From NCBI RefSeq assembly GCF_000003815.2, contig NC_049984.1, positions 2,489,203-2,553,202 on the forward strand: 64,000 bases of DNA, written 5' to 3'. The notes beneath the pieces are model-generated. The model ran no database searches. It saw only the letters and a program-made list of their open reading frames with translations, and was not told the DNA's origin. How positions within the stretch are numbered: position 1 is the stretch's first letter; the number at the start of each line of letters is the position of its first letter. Shown piece after piece: positions 43,554 to 53,399 of the stretch. Made by a program: the position numbers and the translations under genes. Source of the stretch: Branchiostoma floridae (Eukaryota > Chordata > Leptocardii > Amphioxiformes > Branchiostomatidae).

Positions 43554-43895
43554 CAGGGCTCGATATTCATTTTTGGGATTAGGTGCACTGGTGCACCCAG
43601 CTTAAAAAATTGGGTGCACTTAAAAATTTTTGGGTGCACCACTTAAATCTAAGTAATAACTTAAATAATAAAACTTAGTTACAAGCTATCAAATTCTTAA
43701 ACAAGTACCATGACAGACATTTCCATCCTCTTTCTAACTTAGATGTCAAGAATATGTTATATACTAGTATACTTTGATATCTTTACATACAAATACCTAA
43801 GAAAATATTTGGGTGCACCCACAGAAAATAATTGGGTGCACAGCTCCAATTTTGGGTGCACCTGGGTGCACATGCACCCAGTATTTCGAGTCCTG
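43554..43895. mobile_element. hAT-like element with repeated GGGTGCAC motif, 342 bp
   Basis: CAGGGCTCGATATTCATTTT on the left and CAGGACTCGAAATACTGGGT (inverted) on the right are hAT-style ends (CAGGG...). GGTGCAC or its complement occurs about eight times, clustered near both ends (43580-43640 and 43810-43880), as subterminal transposase-binding repeats do in hAT elements. The middle is AT-rich and non-coding. The flanks share CTGTT but do not give a clean 8-bp duplication. Confidence 0.75.
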
Positions 43896-44371
43896 CTGTT
43901 ATAATAATGATTTTACTAATGGTATTTGCAAGTTCTTGACAAAAGACATGAAGAAAAATCAAACAAATAACTATTCTAATATTGATCTATTCTCATTTGA
44001 ATGAACACTTCCTTCTGTCAAAAGAACCTCTTTAGCAAAGAAATGGTGTTTGCCCTCTTTTCAAGGTCAGACCTTTTGTTCAAGGTCGAATCTGGTAAGG
44101 AGCCCAGCGTGTCTCCTGAACTCTGCGGTTTGCTGAAATGACTTTTGAGGTAAAGTGATCGTTTTCCCAGCTGGGAAGGTCACGTGGTCCCAAGGTCATA
44201 TGAGATCTGTGGAGCATAATCTATGAGGTAATGTTGGGATCAAGGATCAGCCATATAGGGACATCGCTCATGTGGGTGGTTGGGGAAAATCCGGATTAGA
44301 GCCCAAAACGTTGGTTCTGTGGATTATCAACCGGTTGGGATTGTTTTGATGAGGATGTACCAAACAACACA

Positions 44372-44620
44372 TACGTGAGAAATGTGGGGCTTCCTTTTTC
44401 TTGTGTAACGTTACAAGAAATCAGCTGTTTTCCAAAAAGTACAGATCTATGTAACAGGATGGAATACAAAGAAGATGTCTGCTTGTGTCTACATCTTCAC
44501 TTAAAAAAAAAACACCTGTGAATCAACAGATTAAATTGGTGTGGCCATACGTGAGAAACTCAGGGCTTCCTTTTTGTTGTGTACAACAAGTCAGCTGTTT
44601 TCCCATAAGTACAGATTGAA
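44372..44620. repeat. Direct repeat pair, offset about 177
   Basis: ATACGTGAGAAATGTGGGGC, TTCCTTTTTCTTGTG and TCAGCTGTTTTCCAAAAAGT (44370-44441) recur as ATACGTGAGAAACTCAGGGC, TTCCTTTTTGTTGTG and TCAGCTGTTTTCCCATAAGT (44547-44611). A solo end of the AGGCCACACCAATTT family (ATTAAATTGGTGTGGCC, 44530-44546) lies right at the second copy. Confidence 0.75.
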
Positions 44621-45320
44621 GGGATTGAAGGCTAAGGAGATTGCTGGAAGTTCTTCGGAAGCAGAAGAACAAGCTTTCAACTGCATCATTGTAAACCTTT
44701 TAAATCCCATAGGAGTTGGCTTAGTAGTAATACTGGACTTACTTTAAGCCTAAAATCTCTATACAAGCTCGATAGAGGTAAGCCAGGAGTTTACTTTTAA
44801 GTACAATTACAAGTCACCACGCTCGCACTTTCCACACATGACCAACTTCTATAAACAGACAATTGTTACTTTTAAAAAAAGCTGAGGACATGTTAGAGGT
44901 GCTACAAACATGTTGCCATAGCAACCAAGACTTCTTTCATCGCTGCCCTCTTGTGCTGAGCCCATAGTGGAATGCGTTAGCGGGATCGGATGGGGGACAT
45001 CTCATTGTGTCCGAGGTTTTTGGTGTGTTTGCAGCAAAGCGCGGAGCCCAGGGTTTATACAGGTGTGGGGGGAGGAAAGGGGATCACCCCGCCTGAGACG
45101 GGGCTGGAAACAAAGCAGCTGCATAGAAAAATGATCCCTTTTAATGGCAACTTTAGAAATGGTTGTAAACTATGGAAACAATTTCTGAAACATGGTATTC
45201 CTGTACTTCTTTTTTCTAAATATTTGTCAATATTCATCATGATTTACAATCACATGGTAGTACTTAATTAAAAAAAAAAAAAATATCATTGAAAACCCTG
45301 TGTGGTGTCTTTAAATGAAC
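44620..45320. other. Unannotated stretch
   Basis: No gene or element recognised. The poly-A run at 45270-45282 is not accompanied by a recognisable retroelement body. Confidence 0.35.
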
Positions 45321-45324
45321 TCAG

Positions 45325-45600
45325 CAGGGCTGTCTCCACCTTAAAATGTTTTTTTCCTTCTAGTCATTGTATGGTAGTCCATGTTGTTATTCTTCATTGT
45401 CATTCTTTCTAAGCTGAAAAAAATACGGTATCATCTTGTCATGGAAGTTCCCAACAAGAAAATTTCTGCCCCCTAAATTTGGACTTAAGTTAAATTTGTT
45501 TTAATGGACTTAAAATGATACGTTTAGTAAGGAAAACCAACAATATGTGGTCCCCAACAATGAGTGGGATGGAAAAAATTTAAAGCTGGAAACAGCCCTG
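45325..45600. mobile_element. hAT-like MITE, CAGGGCTGTCTCC ends, 276 bp
   Basis: Left CAGGGCTGTCTCCACCTTAA and right, inverted, CAGGGCTGTTTCCAGCTTTA are terminal inverted repeats. TGTCATGGAAGTTCCCAACA and GGTCCCCAACAATGAGTGGG lie inside. It is the fullest copy of the family with parts at 1220, 5235 and 20580. No reliable target duplication was seen (GAACTCAG versus GTTTTGAG). Confidence 0.65.
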
Positions 45601-45609
45601 GTTTTGAGC

Positions 45610-47170
45610 CCTGTGAACAAACCTCATCAGGGCACGACAAGCCCAAGCTGCCGCACGCCCCTTGTTCCTAAACAAGCCGCACAAAGCCGGGGGACGGACT
45701 GCCAAATAAAGAGGAGGTGTATGAGGGACGGGAGTCAATATTATGCCAAACAGCACGGACAGAAAGGCTATTAACGAATCTAGGGAAGATGATCCGTTTG
45801 ATACCTCTTAAGAGGAAGTCCTTTTTTGTTTTAGAGATCCAAGTAGAAGCGACACAACAGTCTGGTATACGTGTAGGTAGAAAACAACATCGGTTTTGAA
45901 TGATATATGTTTTCGTTTATTTTGCGAGTTAAGCCCTGTTGTGTAATGCAGAACAGGACCGGGCAGGTTTCTTTAAGGGTGTCTCGTGTCTCGGTCCTGA
46001 ATGGCCTTAAGGTCGGTCTAAGACACATGTTACGCCTCCTCTTAAAGAAAACACTCGTCGTAAAAACCAGTCGTAAAATAGAACAACCCACAGCAGAATT
46101 ACAATCCTTAAATAACCCTCAAGCTACCGAGGGACTGCCATAACCAGTGACGATCAGGGACCCTAGAACTTTAAGACGTTGTCTACAAGACGGTGCAGCT
46201 TTCTTGTAGTGTCGTTCGCAGTGTTGTGCCCACATGTACATGCAACATTATACACCAAGCAAAACACGGACCCCCCATGTGACAATACGCGTCCTCGATC
46301 TCGCTGGCTTTGTTCGGCTTTTGAAGGACTTAAGTTTCGATATGAATTTCTCAGACATATGACTTGTTTCTATGCAAGTATAGTACGATAGTGGGTGACA
46401 CAGTTTTAATTCAGAGTCACTTAAACATGATCAAAACAGATCTGCTCTTCAAGTAACTTAACATCAATTACGGCTTTACCAACCTGGAATGTTTTAACAG
46501 GCAACTTTTCTTTTAGTATGGGAGGGATTCTTAAGGTTTCTTAGTTTCCGTAGCTTTCCTTGGTGACGGTCTTGGCATGATGGCAACTGCAGAAGTAGAA
46601 CAACTTCTTGAAGGACTGAGACCTTGGGAAAAACAAAGTTGCTCCTCCCTTGACATCCGAGCTGTCAGTCCGAAACGTGAAAGAACTCGATACCTGCTCA
46701 TTACCTGCCGTTCCAGACATCGGGGGCTACAATTACCAATTTGGGTCGCCCTCACCTGTCCCTATTATCACCTGTTATTCCACCTGGTGACAGGTGGATA
46801 GGGCTTAACACATGGGGGACTGATCATTACTGGTCATGGGGTAATAATGAAAACATACTGCTGTCCTCACCCCCACTCTGTCAACTTGTGGACTTTCCTT
46901 GCACATCAATACAACATTCTATACCCAAGTCTTAGAAATATTCCACCAATATCTTAAGATGCAAGGAACCTCCCTCTACTTCCTTGAAGGACCCTCCCCC
47001 CTAAGAGATGTAAATGACCATGTCTGAGACTATTTAGGGTAGAAGTAACCAGCTCGAGCCTGGAGCAAACATGGCAGACAGAGAGACATGAGACATTCAG
47101 GCAGTTAAAGTAAAGAAGTAAAGTAAAGACTCTGTCCAAGTGAAGCATTGAAGCATGGCACATTTTATGT
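45610..47170. other. Unannotated stretch
   Basis: No gene supported. CACCTG/CAGGTG words cluster again at 46750-46800. Short frames only. Confidence 0.35.
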
Positions 47171-47179
47171 AGCTAATAG

Positions 47180-47260
47180 TGAATGAATGAATGAAGACCT
47201 TTATTGTACAGTACAATCATTATGCGGCTTTCAAGAAAGCATTTTAGGTCACCTGCACTC
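47180..47260 (-). mobile_element. Retroelement 3' tail (TTCA)n
   Basis: GTGAATGAATGAATGAAGAC then CTTTATTGTACAGTACAATC on + reads on minus as TGTACAATAAAGGTC followed by TTCATTCATTCA. AATAAA plus tandem tail is typical of CR1/L2-related 3' ends. The body is not preserved. Confidence 0.5.
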
Positions 47261-47269
47261 TTTTTGATA

Positions 47270-48120
47270 AGTGTGTTCTTAAGGGTCTCTTACATGTAGA
47301 GTCCAAGCATATTTGTCACAATTTGTTGTAGTAACATGATATCAATAATATTTTAACTTATGATCTCCACAAGTTCCAAAGAGAACTCTACTTTCCTAGC
47401 ACAAACTCAGAAGTAGGATGGGGCGCCACAGTCACAATAAGTGTTAGTACGTCTTAGATGTTTGTCAAATGTGTCATGATAACATATGTTTGTTTGATAT
47501 CAATAATATTATAGCTTTTTTGTTAACTTTACTTATGATGTGTACTTGCTAAGTATAGTACTGTGTCACAGGGTTGCCTCGGCTTCATAGCATAACTTGC
47601 TACAACTATATGTACATACTTACCGTGTTAGCGCCTTGAAACGTTACTTCAGAAATAGCTTTGTAAACATATTAAAGGATGGTTAGAAGTCCTGGGTGGT
47701 ATTTTTAGTGGTCGCAGGTCCTTCTAGGGTCACTTCTTACTGTGGGCTGGGATGGACATATGTTAGTCATGGTAGGGGGAGGTCTGTAGCAAAATGCACT
47801 AATTTAGAAGCAGATTAAAAATTTTCTTGTAGTCTGTTTTCTCCTTTTTGTATGTCTCTTGGAAGTTACTTTTAATTAGAAGTTTGAAGTTGAAGTTTAG
47901 ATTCTGGTCATTGGTGGAAGATGCATTTTTTGCTGGTTTGCAGGTAAAGGATGAAGACAAGCACAGGTCTTTCTTGAAGTTGAATATTTTCTCTGTACCA
48001 ATTTTGTATATGATCGTCCTTCAGCATAAACCCCAGCTACTGTATATGTATAGATGGTTTAACTACCCTTCAGCATAACACACCAGCTTCGCAGGCACGC
48101 GGTGCAGCAGCAGCTGGTTA
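47270..48120. other. Unannotated stretch with a short direct repeat
   Basis: TGATATCAATAATATT occurs at about 47338 and 47498, each followed by similar AACTT-ACTTATGAT words. No gene recognised. Confidence 0.35.
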
Positions 48121-48122
48121 TA

Positions 48123-48233
48123 TTACACTGAACGACCCTTCACACCACACTCTTGCACATCTACTAGCTGCAAGCATTCTTCAAAGCTATCTACTGAGGA
48201 TGCCCCTACTGCACTTGGCGGCAATGAATTCCA
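48123..48233 (-). pseudogene. Non-LTR retrotransposon C-terminus (CR1/L2-like)
   Basis: 37 codons on minus read WNSLPPSAVGASSVDSFEE, CLQLVDVQECGVKGRSV, stop. 'WNSLPxxxVxAxSxxxFKxxL' is the conserved end of the ORF of CR1/L2-type retrotransposons, just after the reverse transcriptase. The frame is broken immediately upstream (an in-frame stop four codons before the W), so it is a decayed remnant. Different family from the fragments at 2187 and 14365. Confidence 0.75.
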
Positions 48234-48239
48234 CCCTAC

Positions 48240-49140
48240 CATAGTTCAAAGAGATTCCAGCCAGGCAAGCTGTTTGAAGCTGTGGCCTGGGCTCTCTGGG
48301 GTTGGGGGTGTCACTGGGCAGACAGGGGTCAGAAGGGGTCAACTGTTAACTGCCTGGGGGTCACGCGTCAGCCATAGTGATAGCCGCAAATGGCAGGGCC
48401 AGTGAACCCAACTCTTCACCTCCTACAAGTTATAATGATAGCTGTCTTTAGGAAAACTGTTGTAGATTACATTAGATTAGATCATCAGATGTGGAACCTT
48501 TCTGTTACCTTTGCCAAGAAGGCTAATAGTTGTTTTAGTTACTGTTTGTTTGTATGTGGTTTTGCAGCATAACCCAATTAGCTATAATTATAAATGGATT
48601 GTCAGGAGATTTGGTGTATGGTTAGCTCTTGTCCTATCGAAGAAATGATCAGATTTTGGGGCCCCTGGCAGCTTTCCAAGGTACTGCTGCTGCAGCAGAA
48701 TTCAGATTTGGAAATCTTGTTTGATAATTTTAGTTTATGGTTTCAGCCTAAAATTAATAGTTTTCCAATCATAAAGAGGGTAGCATGAACTTTTTCTTCT
48801 CAATCCAGACAATGTCTTGATCAGTCAGCTGTCCTGTCCTTCGCAGTTGGTGCTTGAACCCCCACTAGCGATCACCTGTCCATTCCAACCCCCCTTCTCT
48901 GTGTCATGCTAGGAGGAATTCTGGAGAGAATTCTCTCTAAGAAAGATGTAAGTCATTCTGACATTTCCTTGTCCAAAAATCAGCTCATTTCGTCTCAAAG
49001 GAATTAAAAGACATGAGATCACTTCACACTGTCTTCCTGCCATGACCAACCATTTAGTAACCAAGGATGCATCACTATATGCATCATTGCATTAATTACT
49101 GAGTACTCTATTTCTTTAAACTAAAACTACAATCGTATGT
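48240..49140. other. Unannotated stretch
   Basis: No gene recognised. A B box-like word occurs on minus near 48855-48870 (GGGGTTCAAGCACC), without a convincing A box. Confidence 0.35.
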
Positions 49141-49146
49141 GCAAAG

Positions 49147-49340
49147 AGGGTCTGCATGGGGGGCCCCGACAACGATTTACGTTGAATTCAGAAGAACCCC
49201 CCTACGTATTACGCTAAATCAAGGAAGGCAATTACGCTAAATTTGGTCACCTCCCTACGAAATACGAAGATAAGATGATTTTCCCTACAAGTTATAGGAA
49301 ATTAAAATAGGCTCCCTACGCCTTACGGAAAAGAGTATGC
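49147..49340 (+). repeat. Dispersed repeat shared with 37548-37740
   Basis: Same ordered words as the copy at 37.5 kb. Here the internal block is single and a further part (CCCTACAAGTTATAGGAAAT, GCTCCCTACGCCTTACGG) extends to the right. It has no inverted ends or protein frame; element class unknown. Confidence 0.8.
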
Positions 49341-49344
49341 ATGT

Positions 49345-50120
49345 ACGCAAAGTTATGGATGTACAAAGTAGCTTCTAATTGATATTTAGAAACGTAAGCT
49401 TTAAGTGTTTGGAACCCACATAAACATCTGTACAGTAGCTTATATCAACTCTAAACTGTCCCATATGGAGGAAAGGTGTTTCTAATTGGGACCAGGGGCC
49501 TGGTTATGATATATGTACTAGTCAGTAATACTAGTGGCCTGACACAGAAATATGGCCGTGGGAGAAAAACTGTTCAGGCCTGGACTTCCAAAATTCTACT
49601 TTAACCTTTATTCTACTTTAACCTGTTATTTCTGGATTTTTCCCTACTTACTGTACCTCATTCTTCTAATAAGTTCTATACATAAAAGACCATTACAATG
49701 GCTGGACATTCAAAATTCTACTTTAACCAAACTTTATTTCTGGGTCTTTCCTATTTCCTTCCCCTCTCACACTCTTCCATACTTAAAAGGCCATTATATC
49801 AAAAGCCCATGAAATGTGTACTTGAGATTTTTTAGACTCCAATGATGGTGAGCCCATAAGTATTGAATAGCCCATGTCCAGTGAAGCCAGGCCTGTCACA
49901 CCTGTAAACCATTTTACATGTGCCAACAGTAGCCTCCCCTGGGAAGGAGATGGCTTGACCCAGGTCAGCACCCTGGGAAAGAGAGCCTGCCCTCTTGCCC
50001 TCTGTCTGACCAACAGCTGAATGTCGTTCATGGAAAGGTCTTCTTCCCACCATCATCATCTTCTTCTGACTGCTACCTAGCATCCTCCTCCATCCTCCTT
50101 ATCTTCTGAGATCTTTTCCC
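49345..50120. other. Unannotated stretch
   Basis: CAAAATTCTACTTTAACC occurs at 49589 and 49709, with CCTTTATTCTACTTTAACCT between, a short diverged duplication. No gene recognised. Confidence 0.35.
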
Positions 50121-50132
50121 ATCACTTGTCAT

Positions 50133-50444
50133 CAGTGCTCAAAATATTTTTTTTCAGCCAGGTTGCCCAGGCTGTAACCTGAGTCAAAAGCTAGATTGCA
50201 CCATCAACATTTCAGGTTGCCCCACTTCCTCATTATTACTTTCTTCAAATCAGCTAGTCTTTCTTCCAGTTACATGTAACTTCTTATCAAGATATAAATA
50301 CAAATTTTAAAGCTTATGCACATAGGTATGGGAAAATCAGACTGTTCCAACTGCAAAATTTCATGCACTACTCTACATGGGTTTAAAATGAAGTTGCTGA
50401 GCAAAATGTGGTTGTGTACATGCAAGTGGGTATTTCGAGCACTG
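50133..50444. mobile_element. hAT MITE with 8-bp target duplication, 312 bp
   Basis: CAGTGCTCAAAATA (left) and, inverted, CAGTGCTCGAAATA (right) are the termini. They are flanked by CTTGTCAT (50125-50132) and CTTGTCTT (50445-50452), an 8-bp target duplication with one mismatch. AGGTTGCCC occurs at least twice near the left end (50160, 50213), as a subterminal repeat. CAGTG ends and 8 bp duplication define the hAT superfamily. No transposase is encoded. Confidence 0.85.
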
Positions 50445-50449
50445 CTTGT

Positions 50450-51450
50450 CTTCTCAAAAATGCCAACAATCCCTCTGGAGGAAGATTTTTTGTGAAATTC
50501 TGGACCCTTTCCTTCCTGTATTTCTTTGTTTTCCTTCCTACTTTTCTCTCTCTTTGGTGAAATGTTGCAATTTTTCTCAACAAAGGAGTGAAAAGGGAGC
50601 ATTTCACGAATGTACAGTTATTTCAAGGATGTCTGCCCTCGATTCAAACCCACCGGGTGTTTCATCGCAAATACAGGTGGCGGAAAATTCTGGCTATTTG
50701 ATTGTCGTTTGTGCACTGTGTCCATATGGGCCCACTATAAACATGGGATTACCAAATAATCCACCTGTCCATTGACCAGTGGTCAGTCCGGCATTCCTGG
50801 GAGGACTGGGGAGAACTGACCAGTTTACTCACTCAGGCATTTCTAGCGAGTGTTTCTTGGAAAAAAATGAGGTGTGTAAAAAAGTGTACTGTCAAACCTG
50901 GCCAAGAAGACCACTCAGGGGACCAATTCAATCTGGTCTGTGTGGACAGGTGGTGATTACTCCATGGCAAAAATTATTCTAAGGGACAACTTAAAAGTGT
51001 TCACAATGGCCAGATTGCCCTTATATAGAGGTACATAGTCTGTGTAACCCAATCTCCGCTGTCCAGGGCTGTAACTGGCCCCTCGCCACGGGGGCCGGCG
51101 GATGTTTGGCGGGCTGCTATAAGCGAGATTTAATCAGGCTAAGAGGTACAGGTTGGACTTTATGTATTTTTACTTCTGGAAGCTGACGCAGTTGCTACCT
51201 GTATTAAAGTCTTGTGTGCCCACACGTGTCCAGGTCACATAAACAAACAATCGCAAGGCTCCCACAACGTTTGCTCAGGACAATGTGCCACCCACGGGTT
51301 TGTTGACACAATGATCATCTTTTTCACCTTTGAAGCCCTTAACTCCACCTGTTTCGCTTTGCTATTTATCTTCCGCACTTTCTTGTGACTTTAAGTCGAG
51401 TGAGGGGACTCAGAAAAAATGTCACCCTTCCCTCTCTTGGATCCTCTCTT
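50450..51450. other. Unannotated stretch
   Basis: No supported gene. A B box-like GGTTTGAATCG lies on minus at about 50640-50650 without partner. 51057-51110 is GC-rich. Confidence 0.35.
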
Positions 51451-51454
51451 TCCA

Positions 51455-52480
51455 AACAAAATCAGGTCATTTTCTGTGTCTCAAACATTGTAACACTGCC
51501 AATTATGAGAACACCTCTAAAACATCCTCAGACCACAAAATATCATTCCTTCGTTGTTCTCAAAGATTTTAGAGGAAAATAAAGCAAGTGGGCAACATGA
51601 AAATAACTTCAAGGATGGTAGGACTAGAACTTGCAACTGACTTCAGCACTAGTCTATTCAACAAACATTGCAACAATCTTGAAAGTACCTGAAACATCCT
51701 CAGACCACACGATTTGGGAGTACTAAGACATAGCAAGAGGACAACAGAAAAACTACTTCACAGCTGTTAGAGAACTTGCAACAGACTTCAGCACTAGTGT
51801 ATTCAACAAACATTGCAACACTGGCAATCTTGAGAGTGCCTAAAACATCCTCAGACCACACGATTTGGGAGTATTAAGACATAGCAAGAGGACAACAGAA
51901 AAACTACTTCACAGCTGTTATGAGAACTTCCAACTGACTTCAGCTCTAGTCTATTCAACAAACATTGCAACACTGGCAACCTTGAGAAGTACCTAAAGCA
52001 TCCTCAATACACACAATTTCTTAACGATTTTGGAGTAAAGAAAATAGCAAGAGGACAACATCAAAAAACTACTTCAAGGCTGGTAGGAGAACTTGCAACT
52101 GACTTCAGTACTAGTTTATTCAACAAACATCACAACACTGCCAATCTTGAGAGTACCTAAACATCCTCAGATGACACAATTTCCTTCGTCGATTTTGACA
52201 TGACATAGCAGGAGGACAACATAATAACTACTTCAAGACTGGTACGTGGCATAAGAACTTGCAACTGACTTCAGTACTAGTCTAGTCTATTCACTCCCAG
52301 AAACTGTGTGAAACAAGAAGTACAGATTTGGAGTAAGACATAGCAAGAGGACAACATAACAACTACAGTACTTCAAGGCAGTTGAACAACTTCAACCTGG
52401 TAGGAGAACTTGCAACAGACTACAGCACTAGTCTATTTATTCACTCCCTGAACCTGTGTGAACCAAGAGCTACAGACTTT
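51455..52480. repeat. Tandem array, about seven units of 145-171 bp
   Basis: ACTAGTCTATTCAACAAACA (or a variant) has its TATTCA at 51655, 51800, 51952, 52117, 52288 and 52438, with a partial first unit from about 51480. Each unit holds CATCCTCAGACCACACGATT, ATAGCAAGAGGACAACA and AACTTGCAACTGACTTCAGC. Unit size grows to the right (145, 152, 165, 171, then 150). Confidence 0.93.
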
Positions 52481-52559
52481 TCCCCAGGCCAAATTTTCCA
52501 GTTCAATAATTTACTTCAATCTCCAAACCAACAAATCAAATCAGTATAACCTCAGGTGT

Positions 52560-52780
52560 GCTGGTTAGAGTGAAAAGTGGTTATACCTGTACAATTCACC
52601 ACAGGTGAGCTTCTGAACGCTCCCCAATATTTAACCAAGTTCATGTAATGCTTTAAACAACATGGTATCCTTTTCAAGTCCTGGATCGCTTTTTTGGATT
52701 CCCTTTTCATGTTGTCATGTACAGAAAGCCACAATACAAAGTGTTGATTGAAAGGTGGGTATACCTGTACAGTAACCACA
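52560..52780. repeat. Direct repeat TATACCTGTACA..CCACAGGT
   Basis: TTATACCTGTACAATTCACC-ACAGGTGAG (52580-52608) and TATACCTGTACAGTAACCAC-AGGTAAGG (52759-52786) are related, about 178 apart. Confidence 0.6.
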
Positions 52781-52789
52781 GGTAAGGAT

Positions 52790-52990
52790 TCTATTGTCTG
52801 TGCTCGCGGCTCGAGCACACCTGGCTGCAGCGAGACAGAGAGAAAGCACAGCCCGATAATCGGACTTCCGGCACGCGCCCCGGGTGACTTGCCCGGGAGC
52901 GCGGGGTCACGCGGGGTCGCCAAATCACGGGCTGCGTAATCCCTGCACGATTGAGCGGTAATCCGGCTACCCAGGTGGCAACGGGGACTG
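52790..52990. promoter_or_regulatory. Isolated CpG-rich patch
   Basis: About 200 bases with strongly raised CpG (GGCACGCGCCCCGGGTGACT, GGAGCGCGGGGTCACGCGGG). No ATG-led frame with recognisable content on either side. It could be a promoter, or part of an element such as the insertion at 53242. Low confidence. Confidence 0.25.
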
Positions 52991-53241
52991 CAGTCAGTCT
53001 TTCTGTGGTGTCAAAATAGTCATGCCTTCAAGTCCAAAAGTGTTCAACCAAGGCTTGATATGTTCAAATACTTTCCTGTTTGAACTATTTGAAAACTTGA
53101 TCAAGCACGGTAGGAGCATCCTCTCTAGTCAGACGTACAAAGGCCAGGCACAATCGGTTGTCTGTTATATAAGCTGTTGTGTCGATTATGGTTCACACCT
53201 TGTAGCAATATGCTATGTATATCCATGTGGAGCTCTTTTGT

Positions 53242-53382
53242 TAGCCTGGGTATCCAGCCGTAATANNNNNNNNNNNNNNNNNNNNNNNNNNNNNNNNNNN
53301 NNNNNNNNNNNNNNNNNNNNNNNNNNNNNNNNNNNNNNNNNNNNNNNNNNNNNNNNNNNNNNNNNGCTGGATACCCAGGCTA
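53242..53382. mobile_element. DNA transposon containing assembly gap
   Basis: TAGCCTGGGTATCCAGC (53242-53258) and GCTGGATACCCAGGCTA (53366-53382) are perfect inverted repeats on either side of the 100-N gap (53266-53365). The outer flanks CTCTTTTGT (53233-53241) and CTCTTATGT (53383-53391) match at 8 of 9 bases, a probable target duplication. The true length and any coding content are hidden by the gap. Confidence 0.75.
53266..53365. other. Assembly gap (100 N)
   Basis: Exactly 100 N inside the element above. Palindromic sequence is a likely cause. Confidence 0.99.
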
Positions 53383-53399
53383 CTCTTATGTGGTGTAGA

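Noticed and set aside
48855-48870. B box-like GGGGTTCAAGCACC on minus
   Set aside because: No A box at proper distance and no SINE body recognised.
50640-50652. B box-like GGTTTGAATCG on minus
   Set aside because: No A box or body; single short word.
51455-52480. CRISPR-like or coding repeat array
   Set aside because: Units of 145-171 bp are repeated along their full length, with variable length and no common reading frame.
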